Shown here one piece after another: positions 44,112 through 55,210 of a stretch of 64,000 nucleotides of DNA. Origin of the DNA: Cryptomeria japonica (taxonomy: Eukaryota > Streptophyta > Pinopsida > Cupressales > Cupressaceae); assembly GCF_030272615.1 (NCBI RefSeq), contig NC_081415.1:513077034-513141033 (forward strand), given 5' to 3'. Position numbers and translations under genes: made by a program. Position 1 is the first letter of the stretch. Each line of letters begins with the position of its first letter. The notes beneath the pieces are model-generated. The model worked only from the letters and a program-made list of their open reading frames with translations. It did not search any database and was not told where the DNA came from.

Positions 44112-46902
44112 TGTTGGAATTATGAGTGTGTATGATTGTCACTGATGTCAAACTTGGTTATCTTGATGGATGGTGGTCTAGATATGCTCTTGGTTGGTAT
44201 AGTTCCATTGAGTACTTTTGGTGTTGATTATGATATTTTGTATTGGATAGTTATCTTTGTTCTCTGGTAGGAAGTGTATCAGTCAGAATAGTATAGAAGC
44301 TTTTGGTGCCCTTTGGATATTTTTCTAATTGTATTTTGGTTTAGTGGATCATATTATTTTGGTCTAGATATGTGTTGGATAGTGTATTGGGACATTATTA
44401 TGGGTCTCACCATGGTGTGTGGAGATCCACATGAAGTATTTTGCATCGAAAGAGGTTCTATGGTTGACTTGTTATTATATCTACATGTTACATTTGGTAA
44501 TGGATTTGTAGACTATGTTAGAATGTGTGGATCATTGCATTAATCATGGAAACATATATTTTAATATGTTTTGGTTTCCTCCTTCTCTTGGAGTCAACCG
44601 ATTTGAGTATTTTAGGTTTGCTAGTTTATTTTGTGTAACATTGCTTATTCAGATTTGGCCAAACTTCAATTAGGTTTTCAATGTTGTATCTCATATTTAA
44701 GATGTGTGGATGTATGACTTGAGAAATGTAATAGGAAGTAGATTGTGTGAATTGATGAGAGTTTTATGTGAATGATATGCAAGTACATTTGAGTTGTAGT
44801 TTTGTGAAAGTCAGTTTGAAAAGAGCTTTCAAGGTGATATATTTAGAAAGAAAATGTGTTGTGATAGTGGATATTATCAAAGATGTTTTCTATGATGTTG
44901 GTCACTTCATCTAGTTGTTCAAGGACAATTTTATGTTCAGGAGAATCCTTCCTAGTTGCAAGTCAACCATTTCTTTCATTGTTGATTGATAGTGTGTCCC
45001 TCAATAGTAGTTTGTATCTTGCCCTTAAGGAGTGATATTTGATAACTCAATGATGAACCACTAGTACCAAACCGGTATTGAGAGGGGGGGGGTTGAATTA
45101 GTACAAACACAAATACAGTCCAAAATCGGTTTGACAACAAACACTCCAAATGATTGATAAATAGAGATACCAGTAAAATAGAGTGCAACTAGTAACATCC
45201 AGAATAGCTCAATTAGTCATGAACCGGTCACTTAATAAGCTTTTCTCTTAGCTCAATACCACATTATCATAATATTCACATGCATGAACTAGTAGACTTA
45301 ACCATGAAATCTTCACAACAGTGACTTCAATATGTTTTATAGACAGGCATAAAACATAGAACCTTCATGTACATAATAGATAAAACAAAGCATCACAAGA
45401 CAAAAGCATTTCACATGACACACATATTTTTCACGTGGAAACCCAACTGGGAAAAACCACGGTGGGGATGAATACCCACAAGCTACTTTTTGAACTCTTT
45501 TGAAGTCCACTCTATTAGGAGCCTTGTCCGGTTAAGAACATTACAATAGGTTCTGGTAGGAACCGATCCTGTTAGGGATCACTCGGTTAAGGGTTAAACC
45601 CGGTAGGGTCACCCTGTTAGAGGATTTTAAGAACTCAATAGCTGAAAAGATCTCCTAAGCTTCTCTAGCTTCTCAGAACTCATTAGCCTCATGTTACCCA
45701 GTTAAGGGATTTGAAACAAGCTGGTTAAGACCACCTGATTTAAGGGATTTTGAATCAAGCTAGTTAGGGCTATCCTGTTAGGGGATTTTACAATTGTTGA
45801 AGTGGTTAGAGATCAACAGGTATTACAATGATCTGTTAACAACACTCAATGCTAATGCAGATCCATTTTGGCTCCTCTTCACCTTCTGGACATTCACTTT
45901 GCAGCTAACTCTTCTCTCCTTTGGTTTGGCAAGAATCACGTATCACTTCCCTTAGATACACACTCACAACTTTTGCCAACAACCTCAGAAAGAAACACAA
46001 CATTGACCTTATAGGAAACATACAGGTCGGTAGCAAAAACTCTAAACCCTAAACCTGTTAGGTTAAGCAATTCAAACAGTTCGATCCTGACCGTTGAATC
46101 ATACTGCATTAAATGCAACAATCTTGAATCGATCTAAAGACATTCTCCATCATCCATTATCCACCGTTTTCATGGCGGCTGATAACCCATCACACATTAT
46201 CACCATTTGACAGACTTCGCACATTCCTGAGGTGGATAGGAATAGTCTTCTTCATGCAAGATCCTTCATGTGCACAGAGCTTACGTGGCAACATGATCTG
46301 TCCTCCATCATACTGTTGACGCATCACACGAAGATTACTGATTGAGTCACTTGAGTTGCTCCAACCGGAAACCCTGAAGTGGAAGCTACCTTCCAACTGG
46401 TAGCCATACAATGCTTCCATGTGCCAGTTCTCATAACTACATGCCAGTTCACCTTGAACAAATGTGCCACTTCACTTTGGCATATAAACCGGTTCATACA
46501 TATGTTGGTTCCTCTCTCTTCACCTATCGCATGTGTCAGTTCTCACCATGTCTCATATTGACATCAATGACAACATACAATATCATTATGTCTTCATGTC
46601 GGTTCACATAATGCCAATAATATTTAGTTGTGAAAGTCCTATTTTTTATCCTTCCTAAGGTTGTGCACTTTATTCTTCAAGACTACAGTAGTGGGCTATT
46701 TGGCAGGAAGACATATTCATGCTAAACAATTATTATATATTATGTTACATTCTCACCATGGTTTTTCCTAGTTTGGGTTTTCCATGTAAATTTGGTGTTC
46801 TTGTGTTGATGGTTGATGCTAAGTTAGCTCTATTTACTATTAAATTTATTTTGAAGTTCTAGACTGATTGAACCCCCTCTTAGTCATGTCATGTTTTCAA
46901 CA
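44112..46902 (+). repeat. 3' LTR of copia-3, interrupted by a solo LTR
   Basis: Starts TGTTGGAATTATGAGTGTG and ends CATGTTTTCAACA. Without the insert (45,040-46,619) its length is about 1.2 kb. Comparison with the 5' LTR (GGAGTGATCTTTAGTTGTGA) shows where the insertion split GGAGTGATATTTAGTTGTGA. Confidence 0.88.
45040..46619 (-). mobile_element. Solo copia LTR inserted in the copia-3 3' LTR
   Basis: 1,580 bp flanked by ATATT (45,035-45,039 and 46,620-46,624). Plus-strand ends are TGATAACTC and GCCAATA; on the minus strand it starts TATTGGCATTATG and ends GAGTTATCA. The interior read on the minus strand has the copia LTR phrase ACCGTGGTTTTTCCCAGTTG near 45,470 and a run of C's before CTCAATACCGG near its end, as in copia-1's LTR family. 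It has no internal coding region, primer site or second LTR, which is the signature of recombination between two LTRs leaving one copy. Confidence 0.83.
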
Positions 46903-47280
46903 CTAGGCTCATTAATTGATGTTTGTTTTGTTGTTTAATCTTATGTTTACCTTTATGCCTTCATCGAGTTGATACAAAGGTCTAGAATTTGTGTCATGTT
47001 TTGAAATTGGGGATCACAATAGAAATCATTAATTATTTACTTAAACAATCCTTGTATAAGCATGCAAGGAAGTGGAACCACAAATTAATGGTGTTTATAT
47101 TATATAGAAACCCTAATAATATTTGTTTGAGCACCCTTCTAGAATTTGTGTTTTTTTGTCATTTTATTTGACTCTTCTAAAGATCATGAAGTTGTATTTA
47201 CTATGGGAGACTATAAATGAGGCTATCACCCTCTGTCTCCACCCCTAAACACCCTCCTTTGATCCTTTAAATGAGTATAC
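46903..47280. other. Short spacer
   Basis: No gene or repeat recognised; it leads into the LINE ORF1 scrap. Confidence 0.5.
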
Positions 47281-47614
47281 CATTATCAATCTTATTTGGT
47301 TAAGAATGGCTTCCCTCCCGCTACATGTTTTGTGCAAATTAGCTTGTGAGGGTATTCGAAATAAGCTAGGTTATGTCCTCAAGGTGGGCCCTAAGACTAG
47401 TAATTTTACCCCCACATCATATGATGAAATCTTGGTGGAGATGGATCTTTCCAAGGTTCTCCTCGAAGAAATAATTTTGAAGGTGGGTGAGAGACCTTTG
47501 ACATATATGATTAACTATGAGGAGTTCCCCTTGAATTGTAGACATTTCTTTTTTACCAAACACTTGGATTCCTCTTGCCCCCATGTGTATTATCTATTAT
47601 TTTCCCCCACTTGA
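47281..47614 (+). pseudogene. LINE ORF1 fragment (DUF4283-type region with degenerate zinc knuckle)
   Basis: The reading frame gives 'IRNKLGYVLKVGPKTSNF', 'ILVEMDLSKVLLEEIILKVG' and 'TYMINYEEFPLNCRHFFFTK', then 'HLDSSCPH'. The pattern I-G-N-x-L-G, V-E-(V/M)-D-L-S and I-x-Y-E-x-x-P-x-x-C is the second half of the DUF4283 region followed by a CCHC knuckle in plant L1 ORF1 proteins, which bind element RNA. The second Cys of the knuckle is Phe. Compare LINE-b at 59,285-59,760. Isolated scrap with no ORF2 beside it. Confidence 0.75.
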
Positions 47615-47888
47615 TGGAAAGATGATAACTATTTCCATCTTTGTTTCTTTTTTGCTACTTTGGGTGATGAATTGGTATGCTTACACTAGTACATTTGGGG
47701 CTCCTTTCTGATGGATGATTATTAGAATTTTGACTATTTTTATTCAAACTGTCGAGAAATGAAGCCATCAAAAACTCGTCGTCGGACATTCTGACAGTGC
47801 CAACAAACGTTGAAATTCTGACGACACTCTAAACTCTTCCGATGACGACCATGACCGCTCATCCAGTAAGAGAATGTTGTTGGGTGTA

Positions 47889-48075
47889 GAGAATCCTTGT
47901 TGGATAGACATCAAAATTATGACACCTACCAATAACTATGTACTGACGAGGATGTTGTTTGTCCGCCATGACAGTTTTGTCGGACATACAGAATCCTCGT
48001 CAGATGTTTCATTGATTGGCATCAAAATTATGATGCCGACCAGGAACTATGCACCGATGAGGATGTTGTTTGTCT
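47889..48075. repeat. Imperfect duplication, period about 111 bp
   Basis: CATCAAAATTATGA starts at 47,909 and again at 48,020, and both copies run on through GACGAGGATG/GATGAGGATG TTGTTTGTC. The preceding GAATCCT-GT-GAT segment is also shared. The surrounding 47,755-48,125 is richer in CG dinucleotides (GACGAC, CGTCGTCGG, GTCGGACAT) than its flanks, possibly the subterminal part of a DNA transposon. Confidence 0.6.
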
Positions 48076-48129
48076 AATGGTTTGGTCATCGGTGCAAATT
48101 TAGGAGGATGTCAGAATTTTGATGAGGAT

Positions 48130-49380
48130 TTAATTTTTTTTTTATAGATAATATGCATTCCAATTATTTTTCATTGGGATGAGGATCAATCATGCATTCA
48201 AGGTTGGTTGGAAGAAATCAGCCATAATTGAAGTTACTCAATAATTATAATTATGTCAACTCACAACTACCCAACAATGACATCAAATTCAAAATACAAT
48301 ATTTTTTAGATAACCTAGCTTATATGTCAACTATTATATTAAACAAGACTATAGAACACTACAAAAATCTAGCTTAAATAGCTATGACAAACTAAAACAT
48401 AAAATCTTACACCCATGAAAACTTTGTGTCATCTAAACTTCATATTGATGATTTTGACCATGATTAAAGTTTGAATAAGACTTTATATGGGACCACTACT
48501 TCAATCAAAGGATTTTCGTCCTATAATGTGATACTTATGGTCTTTTCATCCCTCAACCTCCATATTTTTCTAGGATTTTGTCCTTAGATTTGGATGCTTG
48601 AACAACAAGTGCTCATAGTCATTTCTAGTTTGGATTTGTGTTGGTTTGTTTGAAGATGCATCAAGTTTACAATGGCATCCTCCTATGTAAAAATAGGCTT
48701 GGAAGGTGTGGATGAGGGTCCTTTGCAATATGCAATTCTCCAAGTATGGAAATGAACTATTGCATTAATGGTACTTGTTGCTTCCCTTTTAGCATGTCCT
48801 ACTAGATGGACCCAAGTAGTTTAATTTCAAGTATACTTGGATGAATTTCAATGCCATTTGGAATCCCACATGAAGCCACATTGATATTTAATCCATTAAT
48901 TGTATTCATAATGCCAAGGGTGGCAGGTGGAGAGGGGTAATAAAGACAGTAATGTGGTTTGAAGGTACGGGTTGGGAAAAGGGATGATGGCATGTACAAC
49001 TCTAATATTCCAATGAAGATATGAGTGAAAGAAAGTAACAGTTGTGAGGTGTGGTAGGGGAAGGTTAAATACCTTGATGGGGATAGAGAGAGAAGTAAAA
49101 TTGAGAAGCAAGTCATTTTGGGAAGGTTAACTTTGTAACTCTAATTTATTACACAAACTCATGAGATTTACTATGCTTTCATACTTTGACCTTTAGGGGA
49201 CTTAGACCAACACTTGGAAGATAAAGGGGAATGATATACATGAAAAGTGATATCAAGGAAAGTTTCAAAGTCAATAAATGTGCATTTCAATCCATGACAT
49301 GAGTTACATGAAAAGAGGACATGACAAGTCTAACCTAACCAATTTATGTTTCCCTCGAGCAATTAAAATCCTGGATATTC
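48130..49380. other. Spacer, possibly the eroded LTR of gypsy-2
   Basis: No coding frame found. It lies on the 3' side of the minus-strand gypsy-2 pol relic, where its 3' LTR would be, but I saw no clear PPT or LTR edge. Confidence 0.35.
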
Positions 49381-51730
49381 AAGAAAGTGTGGGCCTTCCC
49401 ATGTTGCATCCTTAGTAAGAATATTATTCCATCTAATCAAGTACTTGGTTATGGTTTTTCTCTTGAATTTCCTTTTTTTGGTCTCTACGACTGTCTTAGA
49501 GACCAAGATGAGGAGATATGTTCGAGGAAGGTTCAATATGTTTTCCCAGTGCCCTCTTCAATTAGACTATATAAAACACATTATGAATTTTAATTTCATC
49601 TAATAATTACAACTCATATGCTACCTCAACTACCTACTTTAGGACCTTATATGGCCTCTAAAAGTGAGGACCAAGTTTTTCATATTTGATTGCCTTTACA
49701 AATGACTGCTTGCAAGCCTACAATGAGAAAAACACCAACTCTCCTATTTAAAATGTTTCATCCATATGATGGCAATCAACACACATACATTTGTTGATTT
49801 TATTGTTGTTGGAGATTATTTTTGAGTGACTTCAAAATGTATTAGAATTGTAGGATCAAGTCACTTGCTCTTTGGAACCTATTATCAAAATAAACAGGGT
49901 CAAGAAATTTTTAATCTTCATACCCATATAATATCGTGAAGCAGTTCAACTCATTGACAATATGATGAGTTGTATTATAGTGGTACTTCTCCAAGGGAAG
50001 CCATTTTATCCATGCATTTTGCTAGTCCATTGCATAGTTTTTTATTGCATTCCACCCATTTATTTACTATCTTAATTTGTTCATCCATTTGAAGGTAATT
50101 GTTAGTGTTGGTCATGAATTTGGTTCCAACGAAACAAAAGAGCCTTTTATATATGCTCAAGGATTGAGTATGTATGTCACTCATAATTCTCTTAGGTGGC
50201 CCATGAATCATAAACACTTCCCTGAAGAACGCTTTAGCAACCTATGGTGCCTTTTAATTCAAATAAATGATAAAGAGGTGTACATAATAAATGGATTATT
50301 CCACAACTATGTATATACAATCCTTGACTTGGACCTTGAGGAGTCCTACAATGAATTCCTTGAGGTACTCACCCATTTTTATTAATAATTGGCAAGGTAG
50401 GAAACAATCTTATTTGAAATGACTACTTTATTTTGTTTCATTTGCAAATAAAATAATCCTTGACCTATTAGAGGATGTCACCTTGGAGTCTCTTCCAAGT
50501 ACACATATCTTTGATTTTCTTATCAATTTTAAAATACTACTAGTGGCTCACCAAAAGGAAGTAATGGATTACCCTTAGAAATTTTGTCTTAATCTTAGAT
50601 TCTTATAATCTTGTCCTTTAAAGCATGAGGTCATTGAATATTAAGTACTTTTAATCAGTTATTTCACTTCTAGAATGCCAATACTTAATGTATTCTTTGT
50701 GTATGATGTGTCACATATTAGTCTTCCAATTGCGGAGATGTCGGACATTAAATTCAAGGTTGTTGTCATAGATAAAGAATTAACAACACTATTTATTTTT
50801 CCCTTCACATACTTGAGATCAAAATCAAATGCTTGAAGTTTAGTTTACCATTTTTTTTCATTTCTCATTCAAATATTTTTGGTTGACAAAATATTTCAAG
50901 ATTTCATGGTTCATCTTGATCTTGAAATTTGTCAATATTTGCATGAGGGCCAAAATATCTTATCATAGATTGATAATCTCTGTTTTGCCTACTTGGATTT
51001 ATAACTTTGAAAGGCAATGGGGTGATTTTCCATGAGTGTTACTTTGATTCCCTCTCCAAAATAATTAAATTCCAAAATAAATGGAATAAAAAATTTAGTA
51101 ATAGCTAATACAGGACATGACCTCATTACCACCTTTAGCTTGTCAAAATTCTATTGTTTCACTTTCATCCAATCGAAGGCTCCTTCCTTTGTTAGGCTGG
51201 TTAAGGGAGTGGTTAGCTATGATAAACATTTATAAAATATTTTTTAGTAACTCTATAGGCCAAGGGGTAGAGGCAAACCCACAACCTACAACCACCTTGA
51301 TCTTTTCGTAGTCTACTTGCACTCCATTTACATTGATGATGTGCTCTATATATGTAATTTATGCTCTAAAAATATTGTAGGCACATTTTTCAAGGAAAAT
51401 AAAATGATAAATATTCATAGTGAATATGGTTTCATCTAAAGTTGTCTTATATATATCCTCCTCTCAAATATGGGTTGGATGGTGACCCAATTCAAGGACT
51501 ATTTTTTAGAAATAGATTACTCCATGGAATTTGTTTATTAGCTTATCAATCCTAGGGATTAGGTACCAATTTATTACTGTAGATACCTATTTAGTATTTT
51601 TCACTTAATGCACACTCTCATTGTGTCATGCTTATTTATTACCAAGACCACAAAGGAAGAAAAAGGGCTAAATCTAGGCTGAAAGTACCCTATTTGTAAT
51701 AAATCCTTTATTGTGTTTTTCATTGTATTC
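49380..51730 (-). pseudogene. Second Ty3/gypsy pol relic (gypsy-2): RT end, RNase H, integrase
   Basis: Minus-strand sequence, heavily decayed. Integrase core near 49,975-50,217: 'FMIHGPPKRIMSDIHTQSLS' (catalytic Asp of the S-D-x motif kept), 'LVGTKFMTN'-like 'FVGTKFMTNTNNYLQMDEQI', and 'NGLAKCMDKMASLGEVPL'. The C-terminal region near 49,640-49,760 reads 'GELVFFSL' and 'EKLGPHF', then 'RPYKVLK', the usual gypsy integrase tail. Upstream (51,250-51,720) are weak RT/RNase H traces ('YIEHIINVNGVQVDYEKIK'). Stops occur every 20-40 codons. No gag or LTR was recognised. Confidence 0.75.
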
Positions 51731-54116
51731 CTTTTGTTATTTGAGATGAAGATAAGAGGTAGTGATAATACTCACAAAGTACAATACATCCAAAACCACA
51801 CTTGTGCTTATTAGCCCTCTTTCACTCATTGGAATATTCTCACAAAGACCTCTTCAACATGTATGAATCCAAACCACATGTCCTCTAACACTCCAACACC
51901 ATAAGACCTTCCACTAGTCATTCACCCTAGTACATGCTCAACTAAGACTTCCAATCCCCATTCAAAGGATACAATGGATAACCCCAACACATATACATCA
52001 TAGGAATCCCAAGAAGAATTATCAACATAAACAAAAGGGGTCTCTACTCCACCAACCAACCAAAGTACAAAGGAAGTCTTAGTGTTACACCACTATCCTT
52101 TTCTGCTAGTCATGTAGGCTTGGGATAATCATGAACATGGCCTTCCTCCCCTCTCCCTAGTGCCTCCAAAAGGATTCTAGGAATTTATAGGGTCCACGTA
52201 CTAACCTTCCCAAAACTCCAACCACTAAACTTCCCATCACACCCTATTTGGCAAACAATAAATTGCCATCTCACTGGTTTTGTTAAGACAGTCATAGTCA
52301 CTTTTAACTTAGGATAGCCAAAGGTTTTCTTATTTATTGGTTCTTCAAATTGGTGACCCTTTCCCTTTTCAATGGAGCCCTCAAACATTCCTCTTTCCCT
52401 TCACCAAACTCCCCAAGAACCATTGATGCATTCACACCACTTCAAACTCCATAAATTCACTATGTTTCAGACTCTGACTCAGAAATCAATCCCTTGCATT
52501 CAACTAGCACATGCCAAAAATACTCATGAGCCCTTGAAAACACCAAAATAAGAAAAGGAATGATATTTTATAATTTCCCACCAGTTTTGGTGGTTTTCCT
52601 ATGGCTACAAATGATGCATTACATTATTTACAGTCACTATTAAGCCTAGGAAGGGTTTTGACAGTGCTTTACAAAAATTGGAATATCTTTTTTAAAACAA
52701 AATCAAATTGGATGAAGCCAAAGCCAAAATAGAGGGGATTCGGTCCTCTTTCATCTCCAGTGGGTAATAAATGAAAATGAATAACAAAATTTAAGGATCC
52801 AAGGCCTAGAAGTGAATGTCACATGGACTAACACATGAAAAGTGCAAAAAGCTTTAAGATTATATTGATTTTTCCTTAATATATGGCATTCCAACCTTAC
52901 AATGAATGAGGATAGGCCTTTTTATAGGTTTCTCAACCTGCCCAATTCTTATAAATACCTTTTAAACTCCACTTAACCATTAAAGACATAAAATTGCCCT
53001 TTACAAAGAAAAGTTGCTCATGACAATATTTGTCAATAATGACAACTTTCAACATTTTGTTAAACCATGACCTTAAACACATTGAAATAGGTCCAAATAG
53101 ACATGAAATCAAACCATGACCTTAAACCTTTTCATTTTGTAGAATCAACCTAATTATTAGGAATGGTGTTGGAGTAGAATGTAAGGGGAATGCTTGGGTG
53201 AGTTTATGTCTTTTCCAAGAATAGTTGAAGGGTTATAAAATAGTGAATGGATCAATTAAGTAATACTATCACATTGGTTTTTTGTTATCTTTGTGAATAG
53301 TGTGAAGACAATAGAAGGTCAAGATGTTTCATAGGGTGGTTGGGAGGGTTGAGAATTGTGTTTTTTTTTCAGGGGAAAGAAGTCCATTTATGTGTCGTTG
53401 GGAACCACTAGTTTTGTCTATGGAAAAATGAAAATTGGGAGATGCGTCTTTAAACTATTACTGGTCCTAATTAGAATTAGTATTGTATCAAAGTCAAATT
53501 GTGAGAGCTAGAGTGATTCAAAGAGTGAAGGTCCTCAAGATGGATTTGGGAAATATGAGTATTTCAGTAGGATCATAGCAGGATAGTTACATTAGGGGTA
53601 GATAGTGATCTCATTGTTACTGTTGTCTTGGCACATAGTGGAGTCAAATGTCAAAGAAAGTGCAAGTGGCAATTTCCTTTGAGTCAAAGAAATAGCCAAG
53701 GTCCTATGATTAAGGGGTTGATCCAAGTCAAGGATCTAGAAAAAGGATGTGTTGGAGGTTTGTTGAGAACAAGTGAATGTATGTCTAAGGGGGTTTGTTG
53801 CCCTGAGGTATGAATGATCAGTCATGAAGAGAATCAACTAGATCCCTCTCCATCAACAACATAATAAATATATTAGCAATAACACTAGAATTTAAAAAGC
53901 AAGTTCACAAGTCCAAAGAAGGATTAGTTTTAATGTATAGACAATCATCATCACCTAAACTACCTACAATACCCTAATCATGGCCACCAGGTTGATGAGG
54001 ATGCATAAATTTCTATAACAATAACACATACATATTTTAGTTAATGACATAAAAGAGTATAAAACATAAACCATTATTGAAGTTTTGTTATAATTAAAGC
54101 TTTCATTACTACTTAC
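51731..54116. other. Spacer without a supported gene
   Basis: C+A-rich and A+T-rich stretches. The frame at 52,185-52,388 (minus) and others have no motif. The part next to 54,117 probably contains the intron and possibly further exons of the SET-domain fragment, but I could not place an exon with confidence. The region 51,740-52,950 may be old LTR DNA belonging to gypsy-2. Confidence 0.4.
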
Positions 54117-55210
54117 TTGCAGGTTTTCTATTGTCTACATCAATTTTTGCACCCTCTCTTGTACCTCATCAGTCTGAGGCTGCATGAATGCCAAGGCAAC
54201 AATCTCTCTACTAATTTTTCTAATAGACTTTTTTATCAATTCTATAGGGTTTGTGGAATTTGCGATGTCACCATCACTTAACCCTGTTGAGTCCACATCC
54301 CTAGAGAGGTTCTCAAGTACTCCATCTCCCTTTCCCATTCCCTGAACATCCTCTATGACAAGAATATCATTAACTATCAAAATTACTCCAAAACACTTAA
54401 GAAAAGAACATAATAATGTAACAGTTTGCTTCTATCTAATTTGTACAATTACAATGAGGTTTACTTGCTTGGTAGAAGTGTCGTGACCAACATCTTTGTC
54501 TGTGCTATGTGATGGATCCATGTCTCCCTGTGATAAAAAAAAATATAAAAACGTTAGCGAAATGAAACCAATAGACTCAGCAAAAAAAATTAATAATAAA
54601 ATGGTATATTGGAGTCATTAATTAGAGGTTGGTTAATTTAAATGGTATATAGTACGTACCACCCCCATGATAGTAACTTTATTTGTATCTATAAAATTCA
54701 AATTATAATCGAGTAGGAGTTCTTCCCCTACACTTATTAATTTTATCACACATACGAATACATGATTTCCCTCTCGTGCCTCAAATATGCAATTGGGTTG
54801 CTTATTATTTGACCCAAGTCGGGTACTATTTATAAAACCTGCAATATTCCCTATTTGTTTTGGCCTTCCATCAATGTATACAGCCACTCATTTACTTTTA
54901 TCTTTCTCTTTCTATTATATATAGTTTGCCGACAGTGCATACCTAGGCATACTTTTTTAATATCAAAAAATCTACATCCAATTATTGTAATTGTAACAAG
55001 GTTCGACAAACTCCATCAATTCAACAACTTTGTTGTAACATACCTTTATGTCGTCCATAAAAAATAGACCCAAACCATGTAACGACGATGGTGCTATGCG
55101 ATATACCATATTGTTAACACAAAAATCAGTGTTTATTGGAGGAAGTTCCTTGACTATCCATTGTTTCTGTAGATGTTTGTACCTCAAGGGCACCTCAATG
55201 TTGCCTTTGG
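54117..55210 (-). pseudogene. SET-domain protein gene fragment with introns
   Basis: SET proteins are mostly lysine methyltransferases. The minus strand from 55,210 reads 'SSLHGLGLFFMDDIKVCY' (SET start, G-x-G), then a middle part with about six stops (around 54,890-54,970), then 'GNIAGFINSTRLG', 'NKQPNCIFEAREGNHVFVC' and 'KLISVGEELLLDYN'. These last correspond to the N-x-x-x-F-x-N-x2-x-x-P-N-C and G-E-E-L-x-x-D-Y motifs of SET (S-adenosylmethionine binding and catalysis). Apparent exons: 55,210-54,660 (donor GTACGT), 54,527-54,465 (acceptor TCACAG, donor GTAAAC) and 54,350-54,117 (donor GTAAGT), all joinable in one phase. The third has one stop ('VQKLM', stop, 'TIENLQ'). The left end is cut by LTR-like DNA at 55,211. 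Domain call firm; activity unlikely. Confidence 0.72.

Larger units (their letters stand above)
38655..46902 (+). mobile_element. Ty1/copia element (copia-3), both LTRs, split by a solo LTR
   Basis: The 5' LTR (about 38,655-39,692; its first ~170 bp appear deleted) and 3' LTR (44,112-46,902) share long matches such as TGGATAGTGTATTGGGACAT. Between them come a degenerate primer site, gag, protease, GAG-pre-integrase, integrase, RT, RNase H and several PPT-like motifs. The 3' LTR contains a 1,580-bp minus-strand solo LTR. Because the 5' LTR start is missing, no target duplication can be read. Stops in every domain. Confidence 0.9.

Noticed and set aside
48357-48370. CACTACAAAAAT resembling a CACTA transposon end
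   Set aside because: No inverted partner (TTTTTGTAGTG) found downstream and no transposase.
53628-53813. 61-codon plus frame near the SET fragment
   Set aside because: No motif, and opposite strand to the SET-domain exons; treated as chance.
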